From the NCBI GenBank assembly GCA_019695185.1, contig JAIBAN010000061.1, forward strand, positions 1-49,813: a stretch of DNA of 49,813 nt, in the 5' to 3' direction. Below the pieces are notes generated by a model. It was not told where the DNA came from. It ran no database searches and was given only the letters and a program-made list of their open reading frames with translations. The stretch is from Blastocatellia bacterium. Lineage in GTDB: Bacteria > Acidobacteriota > Blastocatellia > Chloracidobacteriales > Chloracidobacteriaceae. The number at the start of each line of letters is the position of its first letter. The stretch's first letter is position 1. Positions 43,293 to 49,813 of the stretch are shown in pieces. A program made the translations under genes and the position numbers.

Positions 43293-44057
43293 ATGGAATA
43301 TGCGATCCAATTTTCCTGTCCGGTCCGCCGAACCGTGAATGAGAAGCGACTGCGTGAACTGGGCCGGTTGGGGCATCTCACGTCCCGTCTGATTTTTGCC
43401 AGCATTGAAAGCCAATCCGGACCTTCGCCCAATGCCCTGCGGTTTCTCGAAAAATACGCTGAACCCCTGGCGGAAATCGAGCGCATTGCCCCGGTTTGCC
43501 GGGCCTGTCCGGCCTGCCTGCCGACCCAAGACCATGACCATATCCGCGAATCGGTCGGCTGCCTGGGCCGCCTCAATTATCCTATTGATGCCCATTTCGA
43601 GCATTTTCTGGCCAACCGCACCCAATTGCTGTTAGACGTGCTGCCAACCGAAGAATGGCCTCGCCTCCTGCATGTCCTGCTTGACCCGGACAACCCTTTT
43701 GACGGTGAGCGCAGCAAGTTGCTGCGGCGAATGGTGACCTCCAATGGGCAGCGTTACTTCGAACGCAGCCTGCCGCTGACACTCAAAGGCCCGCACCACC
43801 ACCTCACCACCGACCATCTGTTTGATGTCATTCAAGGGTTTCAAGTGGAAGCAACCGAGCCCGAATATGAACGTGAACTGCCGCCGGCTGCGCTTTCGGA
43901 TTACAACGAGTTTTTCACCTTTGTCCTGCGCCATGACCTGCTTCCGACCGAGCGTTTTCGAATGCAGCGCCGCAGCCGGAGCTTTAACGAGTTTGTCCGG
44001 CTGGGAGCGGCAATTGCCAAGGCGGAGGAATTGCATGCCCGCATCCTGATGGAGTAA
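43293..44057 (+). CDS. Protein of unknown function with CxxC-like motif
   Basis: A 254-residue cytoplasmic-looking protein, 46 bases after the NYN gene and on the same strand. It has CRACPAC near residue 70 and a further Cys in VGCLGR, possibly a metal site, then charged helices (NRTQLLLDVLPTEEWPRLL, RFRMQRRSRSFNEFVRLG). I do not recognise a family. Codon use is like its neighbours and the frame has no competing ORF, so it is probably real. The start ATG 43293 has no Shine-Dalgarno. Confidence 0.72.
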   Translation: MEYAIQFSCPVRRTVNEKRLRELGRLGHLTSRLIFASIESQSGPSPNALRFLEKYAEPLAEIERIAPVCRACPACLPTQDHDHIRESVGCLGRLNYPIDAHFEHFLANRTQLLLDVLPTEEWPRLLHVLLDPDNPFDGERSKLLRRMVTSNGQRYFERSLPLTLKGPHHHLTTDHLFDVIQGFQVEATEPEYERELPPAALSDYNEFFTFVLRHDLLPTERFRMQRRSRSFNEFVRLGAAIAKAEELHARILME

Positions 44058-44314
44058 CTGAAATCGGACTGCGAGTTGAGGGCTTCCCTTCCGGCCATCC
44101 CGCCAAGTCATAAAACCGGTTTGGATGCCAGTTTTGGAAACATTGCCTGTTATCAGCAAAATGTTGACAGTATTTTCAGAACCTATCACCTTACTTCTTT
44201 ACCACAACAGTAATTCAATTACTTACAGCCAGATAAAATCATACTTCCAAGCAACACAGTTACACTCTCTAAAATACTGTTGACAGTATTTTTATTTTCT
44301 TTTATAGTTCCGCT
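44058..44314. promoter_or_regulatory. Operator region of the MerR-VWA-PP2C operon
   Basis: Contains a perfect inverted repeat of 10-base arms, AAAATACTGT and ACAGTATTTT (44271-44280, 44283-44292; 2-base centre). A related site with GTTGACAGTATTTT lies at 44158-44176. Between them AGTAAT-TCA-ATTACT (44209-44223) is another palindrome. A sigma-70 promoter follows within the first repeat. Confidence 0.75.
44280..44308 (+). promoter_or_regulatory. Sigma-70 promoter of the MerR operon, start-codon adjacent
   Basis: TTGACA (44280-44285), a 17-base spacer and TATAGT (44303-44308) match the sigma-70 consensus closely. The palindrome overlaps the -35, implying autorepression or activation by the MerR protein. 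ATG follows the -10 by only six bases, so transcription should begin at or near the start codon, giving a leaderless message. Confidence 0.75.
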
Positions 44315-44944
44315 ATGCCAACCGACCAAGCATTACTTGCCAGCAAATACCATGGAACGGCTGAACTCGCCGATGCCGCAGCCCGCTATCTTTCAACCAT
44401 AGCCCCGGTGCAACAGCGCGGCACGGTGACGGATACACCGGATGAACGGACGATTCGGTACTACATCAGCGAGGAATTGATTTCCGAACCGGAGCGTAAA
44501 CAGGGAACCGCTTCGGTTTTTGGCTATCGGCATCTGTTGGAACTCCTGGTCATCAAGCGGTTGCAGGCATTGAATTACCGGATTCGGGCCATCCGGGAAG
44601 TCATGGCCGGAAAAACCACGGCTCAACTGGAAGCCATTTTGGATGAACCCGAAGCAGCCCATCCCATGCCCAGTGACCCGACTCCGGTCGGTTTTCTGGA
44701 AGGCATCCTGGCCCAGGAAAAAGATAAAATCTCCGGCTGGCAAAGCCCCTCGCAGGCCCTGCATTCAGGTGTCCTGACCCAGTTTCAGCCAACCACCTGG
44801 CAGCGGGTGGAGGTTGAACCGGGACTGGAAATTCATGTCCGGGACTGGACCCCGCCAACGGAACATCAGGTCCGCCAGCGGCTGGCCAAAAAGCTTCTGG
44901 AAGCAGCAGTTGAAGCCGCCCGACACAACGAGAAAGAGAGGTGA
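44315..44944 (+). CDS. MerR family transcriptional regulator
   Basis: A 209-residue regulator. Residues about 35-105 are a MerR-type winged helix: TPDERTIRYYISEELISEP, GYRHLLELLVIKRLQ and RAIREVM. The C-terminal part (from about 110) is not a known metal or drug-binding domain; it ends in a charged helix. Its gene precedes a VWA gene by three bases and has the palindromic operator and leaderless-looking promoter described above. It probably controls this operon in response to an unknown signal. Confidence 0.88.
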   Translation: MPTDQALLASKYHGTAELADAAARYLSTIAPVQQRGTVTDTPDERTIRYYISEELISEPERKQGTASVFGYRHLLELLVIKRLQALNYRIRAIREVMAGKTTAQLEAILDEPEAAHPMPSDPTPVGFLEGILAQEKDKISGWQSPSQALHSGVLTQFQPTTWQRVEVEPGLEIHVRDWTPPTEHQVRQRLAKKLLEAAVEAARHNEKER

Positions 44945-44947
44945 CCG

Positions 44948-46183
44948 GTGACTGAACCGCTTTCGCTCCAGATTGCGCTGGCACCGGTTCCTGAATCGGA
45001 CGACCTGACTTATGTGTTGGTGCGGATTGCGCCGCAGGCTTCATATACTTCCGGGCGACGGCCACCGCTCAATTTTGGTATTGCCTTTGACCGGTCCAGC
45101 AGCATGGCCGGAAAAAAATTGCAGCATGCCAAGGATGCGGCCTGCGCCGTGGTGGATTTGCTTTCTGCGCAGGACACCTTCAGTCTGGTCGCATTTGATA
45201 CCGACACGGAGGTGGTGATTGCCGCCACTCCGGTGACTGACCCCGAAGCCCTCAAGCAGGTTATTTCCGGCTTGCGGACCGGTGACATGACAGCCCTTCA
45301 TGCCGGCTGGGCCAGCACGGGGATTGAAGTTGGAAGACGAATCGGAGCCGGAACCGTCAATCGGATTGTGCTGCTGACGGATGGCATTGCCAACGTGGGT
45401 GAACAACGCCCGGAAATTCTGATTGCCCGCACGCGGGAACTGGCCAAACGAGGCATCACCACCTCAACCATCGGGTTGGGGCAGGATTTTAACGAAGACC
45501 TGTTAATTGCCATGGCTGAAGCCGGGGGAGGAAACGCCGCCCACATTGCTCTGCCGAGCGACCTGGAAGCCGCCCTGATTGCCGAGGTCAAAGACGCCTG
45601 GTCGCTGGTTGGTCATGCCCCGACACTGAAATTGAAAGCAGGCAAAGGGTTGCAACTGGTCCAGGTTCTGAATCATTTTCCCGCAGAGACTGCCGAAGGG
45701 TTTCAGTTGAGCGACTTGCGGGCTGGAATTCCGATTAATGTCATGGCTGTGGTTGCGGCGACTGAGCCAGCCGGGGAACTGGAAATCATGCTGGAATGGA
45801 CATCAACCAACGATGCTGAACGGAAATCGCTGACCGCCATCTGTCTTCCGGCTGAACCAATGACGCCGGACGCCCAGGCGATGGTACATAAAATGGCCTG
45901 TCTCCTGACGATTGCCGACCTGAAACGGCAGGCGGTGCAGTGTCTGGATGCAGGACGGCAAAACGAAGCTCGCGGACTCATCATTCGCGGGTTGGCTCTG
46001 GCAGTTGAGACGATTGCCCGGATTGGAGAGGACCATCTCTTACGGGCCGAAATGAAAGCCCTCGACAGTCTGGAAGCGGAACTGATTCGGGCCAGCGATG
46101 TGCAGGCCACCCGAAAACAATTGACCTATCAGATTTTTGCAACGAATACACAACAATTTCCGCGCAATTTAATACGGCTTTAA
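44948..46183 (+). CDS. VWA domain protein
   Basis: A 411-residue soluble protein. Residues about 40-215 form a von Willebrand A domain with a MIDAS metal site: DRSSSM (DxSxS), the Thr of TALHAGW and LLTDGIAN (Asp). A beta-rich part follows, then a helical tail. VWA proteins of this kind bind partners in a metal-dependent way; TerY-like ones occur with PP2C phosphatases and kinases. The start is GTG (44948) with AGAGAGG before it, 3 bases after the MerR stop. Confidence 0.85.
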   Translation: MTEPLSLQIALAPVPESDDLTYVLVRIAPQASYTSGRRPPLNFGIAFDRSSSMAGKKLQHAKDAACAVVDLLSAQDTFSLVAFDTDTEVVIAATPVTDPEALKQVISGLRTGDMTALHAGWASTGIEVGRRIGAGTVNRIVLLTDGIANVGEQRPEILIARTRELAKRGITTSTIGLGQDFNEDLLIAMAEAGGGNAAHIALPSDLEAALIAEVKDAWSLVGHAPTLKLKAGKGLQLVQVLNHFPAETAEGFQLSDLRAGIPINVMAVVAATEPAGELEIMLEWTSTNDAERKSLTAICLPAEPMTPDAQAMVHKMACLLTIADLKRQAVQCLDAGRQNEARGLIIRGLALAVETIARIGEDHLLRAEMKALDSLEAELIRASDVQATRKQLTYQIFATNTQQFPRNLIRL

Positions 46184-46205
46184 GAAGCGCTGACAAGGAG
46201 TTTTT

Positions 46206-47141
46206 ATGAAACCAGGAGCGATTCCGCCCACCACTCTTCAGCTCGAAATTGTGACCGCCACCGATGTGGGCCGCAAACGACTGGGCAACGAAGATAATTT
46301 TCTGGTGGCCAAACTGGGAACGGGTGAAAAATGGACCGGCGGAGGGATGCGCCATGCAGCCACCACCTATGTTGCCACCGGTGCGGACGGCATTTTGTGC
46401 GCGGTGGCCGACGGCATGGGAGGGGCACTGGCTGGCGAGGTTGCCAGCCAACTGGCAGTCAACTGGATTTGCGACCTCATGCAGCAAACGGTTCAGTCAC
46501 CGCAGGCACATGCCCTCCCCCTCCATGAATGGCTCCGCCTGGTGGTCGAACAGGTCAATCTGGGAATTCATATCGAATCGCAAAAACCCGAATACAGCGG
46601 CATGGGGACGACCTTGACGGCAGTGGGAGTGGTTGACCAACGGCTGTATGTCGCGCAAATCGGGGATTCACGGGCCCATTTGTATCGGAACCAACAGATT
46701 TACCAATTGACCAAAGACCAGTCGCTGGTCCAACAACTGGTGGATATGGGCGTGGCCACTGAGGAAGAAGCGGAACATCACCCGTTTGGCAACGTGGTAT
46801 TGCAGGCACTCGGAGCCAGTTCCTGGGTCAATGTGGCGATTCACAATCTCGAACTCTGTGATGGAGATGTCATTATGTTGTGCAGCGACGGACTGTCAGG
46901 CAAAGTCCGCCGTCCCCGGATGCGTGAGATTCTGGAAACTGCCGGAAACGACCTGGAACGGGCGGCGACAGCTTTAATCGAGGCCGCCAATGCAGCCGGA
47001 GGCGAAGACAACATCACCGTTCTCCTGCTGCGTGTAACAGGGGTTGACATCAAACCGGCACGTCCGGAAATTCATGTCCCATTGACTGAGATTGCCCGCC
47101 ATCCGGAATTGCCCCAGGTCACGGAATTGGCATCGTTATAA
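46206..47141 (+). CDS. PP2C-type Ser/Thr phosphatase
   Basis: A 311-residue soluble PP2C: TDVGRKRLGNEDNFL, CAVADGMGGALAGE, GMGTTLTAVGVV, QIGDSRAHLYR, LCSDGLSGKV and GGEDNITVLLL, all metal-binding aspartates present. AAGGAG precedes the start. It is the third gene of the MerR-VWA-PP2C operon (22 bases after VWA) and probably dephosphorylates partners of the VWA protein; no kinase gene lies nearby. Distinct from the TPR-linked PP2C at 35198. Confidence 0.93.
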   Translation: MKPGAIPPTTLQLEIVTATDVGRKRLGNEDNFLVAKLGTGEKWTGGGMRHAATTYVATGADGILCAVADGMGGALAGEVASQLAVNWICDLMQQTVQSPQAHALPLHEWLRLVVEQVNLGIHIESQKPEYSGMGTTLTAVGVVDQRLYVAQIGDSRAHLYRNQQIYQLTKDQSLVQQLVDMGVATEEEAEHHPFGNVVLQALGASSWVNVAIHNLELCDGDVIMLCSDGLSGKVRRPRMREILETAGNDLERAATALIEAANAAGGEDNITVLLLRVTGVDIKPARPEIHVPLTEIARHPELPQVTELASL

Positions 47142-47460
47142 AATCCGGGAAATCTTTAACAGGAAGCGACACACTGCAAAATCAAAATTGTGAAGCAGGG
47201 AAAAGGGTTGATTCGGTGACCTCAGCCGGAATCAGCCCACTGAATCCAACCTGCGTCATCCGCCCCGAAGCGTAAATTGACACGCTGAAAATCGCTAGGG
47301 TAATATCGCGCCCTTGTCACAGCGGGACTGTGCCTCAAACGTGTATGATCTTCGATCAATCCTGCTTTTCTGATCGGTTCGACCTGACGCGCTTCGCCGT
47401 ACATCATCCGACTTTTTCGTGACGCCATCCCTCACTCCTGAAAGTGGAGCCAGAATTTAT
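47142..47460. other. Region before the cysteine synthase gene, with promoter
   Basis: 319 bases without a convincing gene. TTGACA (47277-47282), an 18-base spacer and TAATAT (47301-47306) give a plausible promoter for the cysK-like gene, with a 150-base leader holding a small hairpin TGATC-TTC-GATCA (47346-47358). No known riboswitch is recognised. A 68-codon minus frame at 47222-47428 was not accepted. Confidence 0.45.
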
Positions 47461-48393
47461 ATGCCTTTAGGAATTACCGAAGCCATTACCGAACTGATTG
47501 GAAACACCCCCCTCCTGCATTTGAAGAAAATCGTCCCCCCAGGTGCCGCCGATGTCTATGGGAAACTTGAATACCTCAGCCCAGGCGGAAGCATCAAAGA
47601 CCGGGCCGCATTAGGCTTGATTATCGATGCCGAAGAACGTGGCCGGCTCAAACCTGGCGGAACCATCATTGAACCCACCGCCGGCAATACCGGAGTCGGT
47701 CTGGCTTTGATTGGCCGGGCACGGGGCTATCGGATTGTGCTGTGTGTGCCACAGGGCTATAGCGTCGAGAAAATGCGGGTGACCGAAGCCCTCGGAGGTG
47801 AAATCGTCTACACCCCCAACGAACTGGGCATGCAGGGTGCAATTGACCGGGCACACGAACTGGCCAAAACCATTCCTGACTCATTTGTTCCGCAACAATT
47901 TCAAAATCCGGCCAATCCGAACTTTCATTACGCCACCACCGGACGGGAAATCTATGAACAGATGGAAGGCAAAGTTGATGCGGTGGTGATTGGCTGCGGT
48001 TCGGCCGGAACCTTTACCGGTGTTTCCCGTTACATCCGGGAACGTAATCCGAACGCCATTTGCATCGCAGTCGAAACCCAGGGTTCCGTGCTGGGTGGCG
48101 GAAAACTCGGCCCCCACAAAGTCGAAGGCATTGGAACCAGCTTTATTCCGGCCAACTTTGATCAGGAAATCTGTCATAAAATCGTGGCAGTGGATGATGA
48201 AAAAGCCTTTTGGATGGTCCGTCAACTGGCCGCTCAGGAGGGTGTTTTAGCCGGTGGCTCATCGGGAGCCAACGCCTATGCTGCGGTTGAGCTAGCCAAG
48301 CAACTGGGTGAAGGCAAGCGGGTCGTCACGATTTTCCCTGACGGGGCGGAACGCTATATGAGTAAAGGCATTTTTGATCAGGGAAACCTCTAA
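47461..48393 (+). CDS. cysK: Cysteine synthase / cystathionine beta-synthase-type PLP enzyme
   Basis: A 310-residue fold-type II PLP enzyme. It carries IGNTPLLHLKK, the PLP-lysine motif SPGGSIKDRAA, PTAGNTGVGLAL, GCGSAGTFTGV and FPDGAERYMSKG. It makes cysteine from O-acetylserine and sulfide, or cystathionine from (acetyl)serine and homocysteine; sequence alone does not separate the two well. ATG at 47461 was chosen over GTG at 47419. A gamma-type cystathionine enzyme follows, which favours a transsulfuration role. Confidence 0.9.
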   Translation: MPLGITEAITELIGNTPLLHLKKIVPPGAADVYGKLEYLSPGGSIKDRAALGLIIDAEERGRLKPGGTIIEPTAGNTGVGLALIGRARGYRIVLCVPQGYSVEKMRVTEALGGEIVYTPNELGMQGAIDRAHELAKTIPDSFVPQQFQNPANPNFHYATTGREIYEQMEGKVDAVVIGCGSAGTFTGVSRYIRERNPNAICIAVETQGSVLGGGKLGPHKVEGIGTSFIPANFDQEICHKIVAVDDEKAFWMVRQLAAQEGVLAGGSSGANAYAAVELAKQLGEGKRVVTIFPDGAERYMSKGIFDQGNL

Positions 48394-48401
48394 CCAAAGG
48401 A

Positions 48402-48534
48402 AGGACTGAGGACTGAGGACTGAGGACTGAGCTACAAACTTATGCGACTCAAACAGAGTTGCCCCCTCCTAATTTGAAGGGCTTCGGATTCTTTCGACCA
48501 TAAACTCAGTCCTCAGTCCTCAGTCCTCAGTCCT
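48402..48534. repeat. Inverted heptamer-repeat locus, GGACTGA unit
   Basis: GGACTGA copies at 48403-48431 (after the cysK-like stop) face TCAGTCC copies at 48505-48534 (before the next start) across about 74 bases. Confidence 0.96.
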
Positions 48535-48542
48535 AAAAAATT

Positions 48543-49685
48543 ATGGGCTTTGCCACCGATACCATTCATGCCGGCCAGCAACCGGACCCCACCACCGGAG
48601 CCGTCACGGTTCCCATTTATCAAACTTCAACCTATGTGCAGGAGGGGCTGGGGAAACACAAGGGCTTTGAATATGCCCGCACCCACAATCCGACCCGCGC
48701 CGCACTCGAAAACAATGTTGCCGCCCTGGAAAAAGGAGTGGGTGGCTGCGCCTTTGCATCCGGCATGGCGGCCATCCACGCAACTGTCACCACCCTGCTC
48801 AAAGCTGGTGACCATGTGGTGGTTTCCGACAATACCTATGGCGGGACCTTTCGCCTGTTTGACAAAATCCTGAAAAATTTCGGATTGGAATTCAGCTATG
48901 TGGATGCCAGCGACACCAGTGTGGTCGCTGCTGCAATTCAGCCCAACACCCGCATGGTTTTTCTGGAAACACCCACCAATCCGGTGATGCGGTTGTGTGA
49001 TATTCAGGCCATTGCCGCCCTGGCCCGGCCCAAAGGAATCCATGTGGTGGTGGACAATACGTTTATGTCCCCCTACCTGCAACGCCCCATCGAATTGGGT
49101 GCCGATATTGTGGTGCATTCCACCACCAAATATCTCAACGGACATAGCGACAGTGTTGGAGGCGTGGTGGTGGTCACCGACCCGGACGTTCATGCCCGGT
49201 TGCTCTACGTCCAGAATGCGGCTGGGGCCATCCTCTCACCGTTTGATTCCTGGCTGACCCTGCGCGGTATCAAGACTCTGGCAGTCCGCATGAAACAGCA
49301 CGACGAAAATGGCCGTGCCATCGCCAAGTATCTGGACGAGCATCCGAAGATTTCCACCCTGTACTATCCGGGGTTGCCCACTCATCCCCAATTTGAACTG
49401 GCAAACCGGCAAATGACCGGGTTTGGAGCCATGATTGCCTTCGATGTCGGCTCTGCCGCTCAGGCCCGGATTGTGCTGGAAGGGGTCAAGGTGTTTGCTT
49501 TGGCCGAATCACTGGGCGGGGTTGAAAGCCTGATTTGTCATCCGGCTTCAATGACTCATGCCAGTGTCCCCGAAAGTGAGCGGGAACGACTTGGCATTAC
49601 GGAGGGGCTGGTCCGTCTTTCAGTTGGAATCGAAGACCTGGAAGACCTGCTGGCCGACCTCGACCATGTTTTGGAAAAACTGTAA
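48543..49685 (+). CDS. metB: Cystathionine gamma-synthase/lyase family enzyme
   Basis: A 380-residue Cys/Met-metabolism PLP enzyme (fold type I). It carries TIHAGQQPDPTTGAVTVPIY, EYARTHNPTR, ASGMAAIHA, VVDNTFMSPYLQRP and the PLP-lysine motif HSTTKYLNGHSD. The family holds MetB (cystathionine gamma-synthase), CTH (gamma-lyase) and MccB. Beside the cysK/CBS-like gene the lyase direction (methionine to cysteine) is at least as likely, so metB is used in the family sense. No Shine-Dalgarno precedes ATG 48543, which follows a repeat arm directly. Confidence 0.9.
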   Translation: MGFATDTIHAGQQPDPTTGAVTVPIYQTSTYVQEGLGKHKGFEYARTHNPTRAALENNVAALEKGVGGCAFASGMAAIHATVTTLLKAGDHVVVSDNTYGGTFRLFDKILKNFGLEFSYVDASDTSVVAAAIQPNTRMVFLETPTNPVMRLCDIQAIAALARPKGIHVVVDNTFMSPYLQRPIELGADIVVHSTTKYLNGHSDSVGGVVVVTDPDVHARLLYVQNAAGAILSPFDSWLTLRGIKTLAVRMKQHDENGRAIAKYLDEHPKISTLYYPGLPTHPQFELANRQMTGFGAMIAFDVGSAAQARIVLEGVKVFALAESLGGVESLICHPASMTHASVPESERERLGITEGLVRLSVGIEDLEDLLADLDHVLEKL

Positions 49686-49694
49686 AACAACGGC

Positions 49695-49813
49695 CAGGGT
49701 TCGGGGTTTCGGGGTTCGGGGTTTTCGAATATCAGGAGATGTGAAGCTCTGGATGGGACTTTCATTGCCAATTGTCCATTGTCAATTATCCATTCAAAAG
49801 ACCCTGGACCCTG
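49695..49813. repeat. Inverted heptamer-repeat locus, GGGTTCG unit, cut by window end
   Basis: GGGTTCG copies at 49695-49722 follow the metB-like stop by ten bases; the complementary arm starts with CCCTGGACCCTG at 49802 and continues past the window. ATTGTCC/ATTGTCA/ATTATCC copies (49770-49793) lie between. Confidence 0.9.

Noticed and set aside
47222..47428. Small minus-strand frame (68 codons) before the cysK-like gene
   Set aside because: Overlaps the likely promoter and leader of that gene; no ribosome site or family.
13158..49813. Heptamer arrays as CRISPR
   Set aside because: Units are 7-9 bases, tandem without spacers, and inverted in pairs; no cas genes.

Overview
The window looks like a chromosomal segment of a Gram-negative, outer-membrane bacterium of moderate-to-high GC content. 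The gene set (lnt, lpxI, a heptose-kinase-type hldE domain, a hopanoid-type glycosyltransferase, secreted FG-GAP and CARDB proteins, a cNMP plus DUF4388-type regulator, prepilin peptidase) and the short tandem repeats between genes would suit an Acidobacteriota, perhaps class Blastocatellia. That assignment is inference from gene content only. I see no rRNA, tRNA, CRISPR array or transposase.

Layout. 1-2.2 kb: 5' part of a large secreted FG-GAP protein (minus strand, runs off the window). 2.9-5.3 kb: asd and a family 2 glycosyltransferase (plus). 5.4-7.3 kb: a peroxide-stress cluster (minus) of Dps, two VOC proteins and a PerR/Fur regulator, with two matching PerR-type operators. 7.4-13.1 kb: minus-strand run of a CARDB/beta-helix surface protein, a thioredoxin-like protein with an in-frame UGA followed by a good bacterial SECIS hairpin (probable selenoprotein, missed by ordinary ORF calling), and a DprE1/DprE2-like epimerase pair. 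13.3-29.8 kb: minus-strand genes for a molybdopterin oxidoreductase, a Pro-rich exported protein, a histidine kinase, prepilin peptidase with an extra domain, rhodanese, heptose kinase, ThiC, SpoVR interrupted by a 407-residue intein carrying a LacI-like helix-turn-helix, an exported amidohydrolase, two membrane-anchored small proteins and a cNMP-binding protein. 30.2-32.9 kb (plus): thioesterase, Lnt, 3D-domain protein. 33.0-38.9 kb (minus): DUF2071, REC-GGDEF, PP2C-TPR, LpxI, HisC. 39.2-49.7 kb (plus): HpnI-like and ArnT-like glycosyltransferases, NYN protein, an unknown protein, a MerR-VWA-PP2C operon, and a cysteine synthase/cystathionine synthase pair.

From 13.1 kb to the end, most gene boundaries carry short tandem repeats (mostly 7-base units) in two inverted arms. 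One arm starts at or within a few bases of the upstream stop codon; the complementary arm sits just before the next start. Each locus uses its own unit (GGACTGA, GGGTTCA, GAGTTTT, GAATTGA, GAGAGTT, CACCATT and others), and the two arms of one locus match each other. Several stop codons and C-termini lie inside the repeats. Tight operon joins lack them. This looks like a boundary-marking or RNA-hairpin system and is one of the three main points of interest, with the selenoprotein operon and the SpoVR intein.

Functionally the window combines envelope biogenesis (lnt, lpxI, hldE-like, glycosyltransferases, DprE1/E2), redox and peroxide defence (PerR, Dps, VOC proteins, selenoprotein, rhodanese), phosphoprotein/c-di-GMP signalling (kinase, GGDEF, two PP2C) and amino-acid/thiamine synthesis (asd, hisC, cysK-like, metB-like, thiC). 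Start codons were re-chosen where the longest frame ran into repeat sequence.
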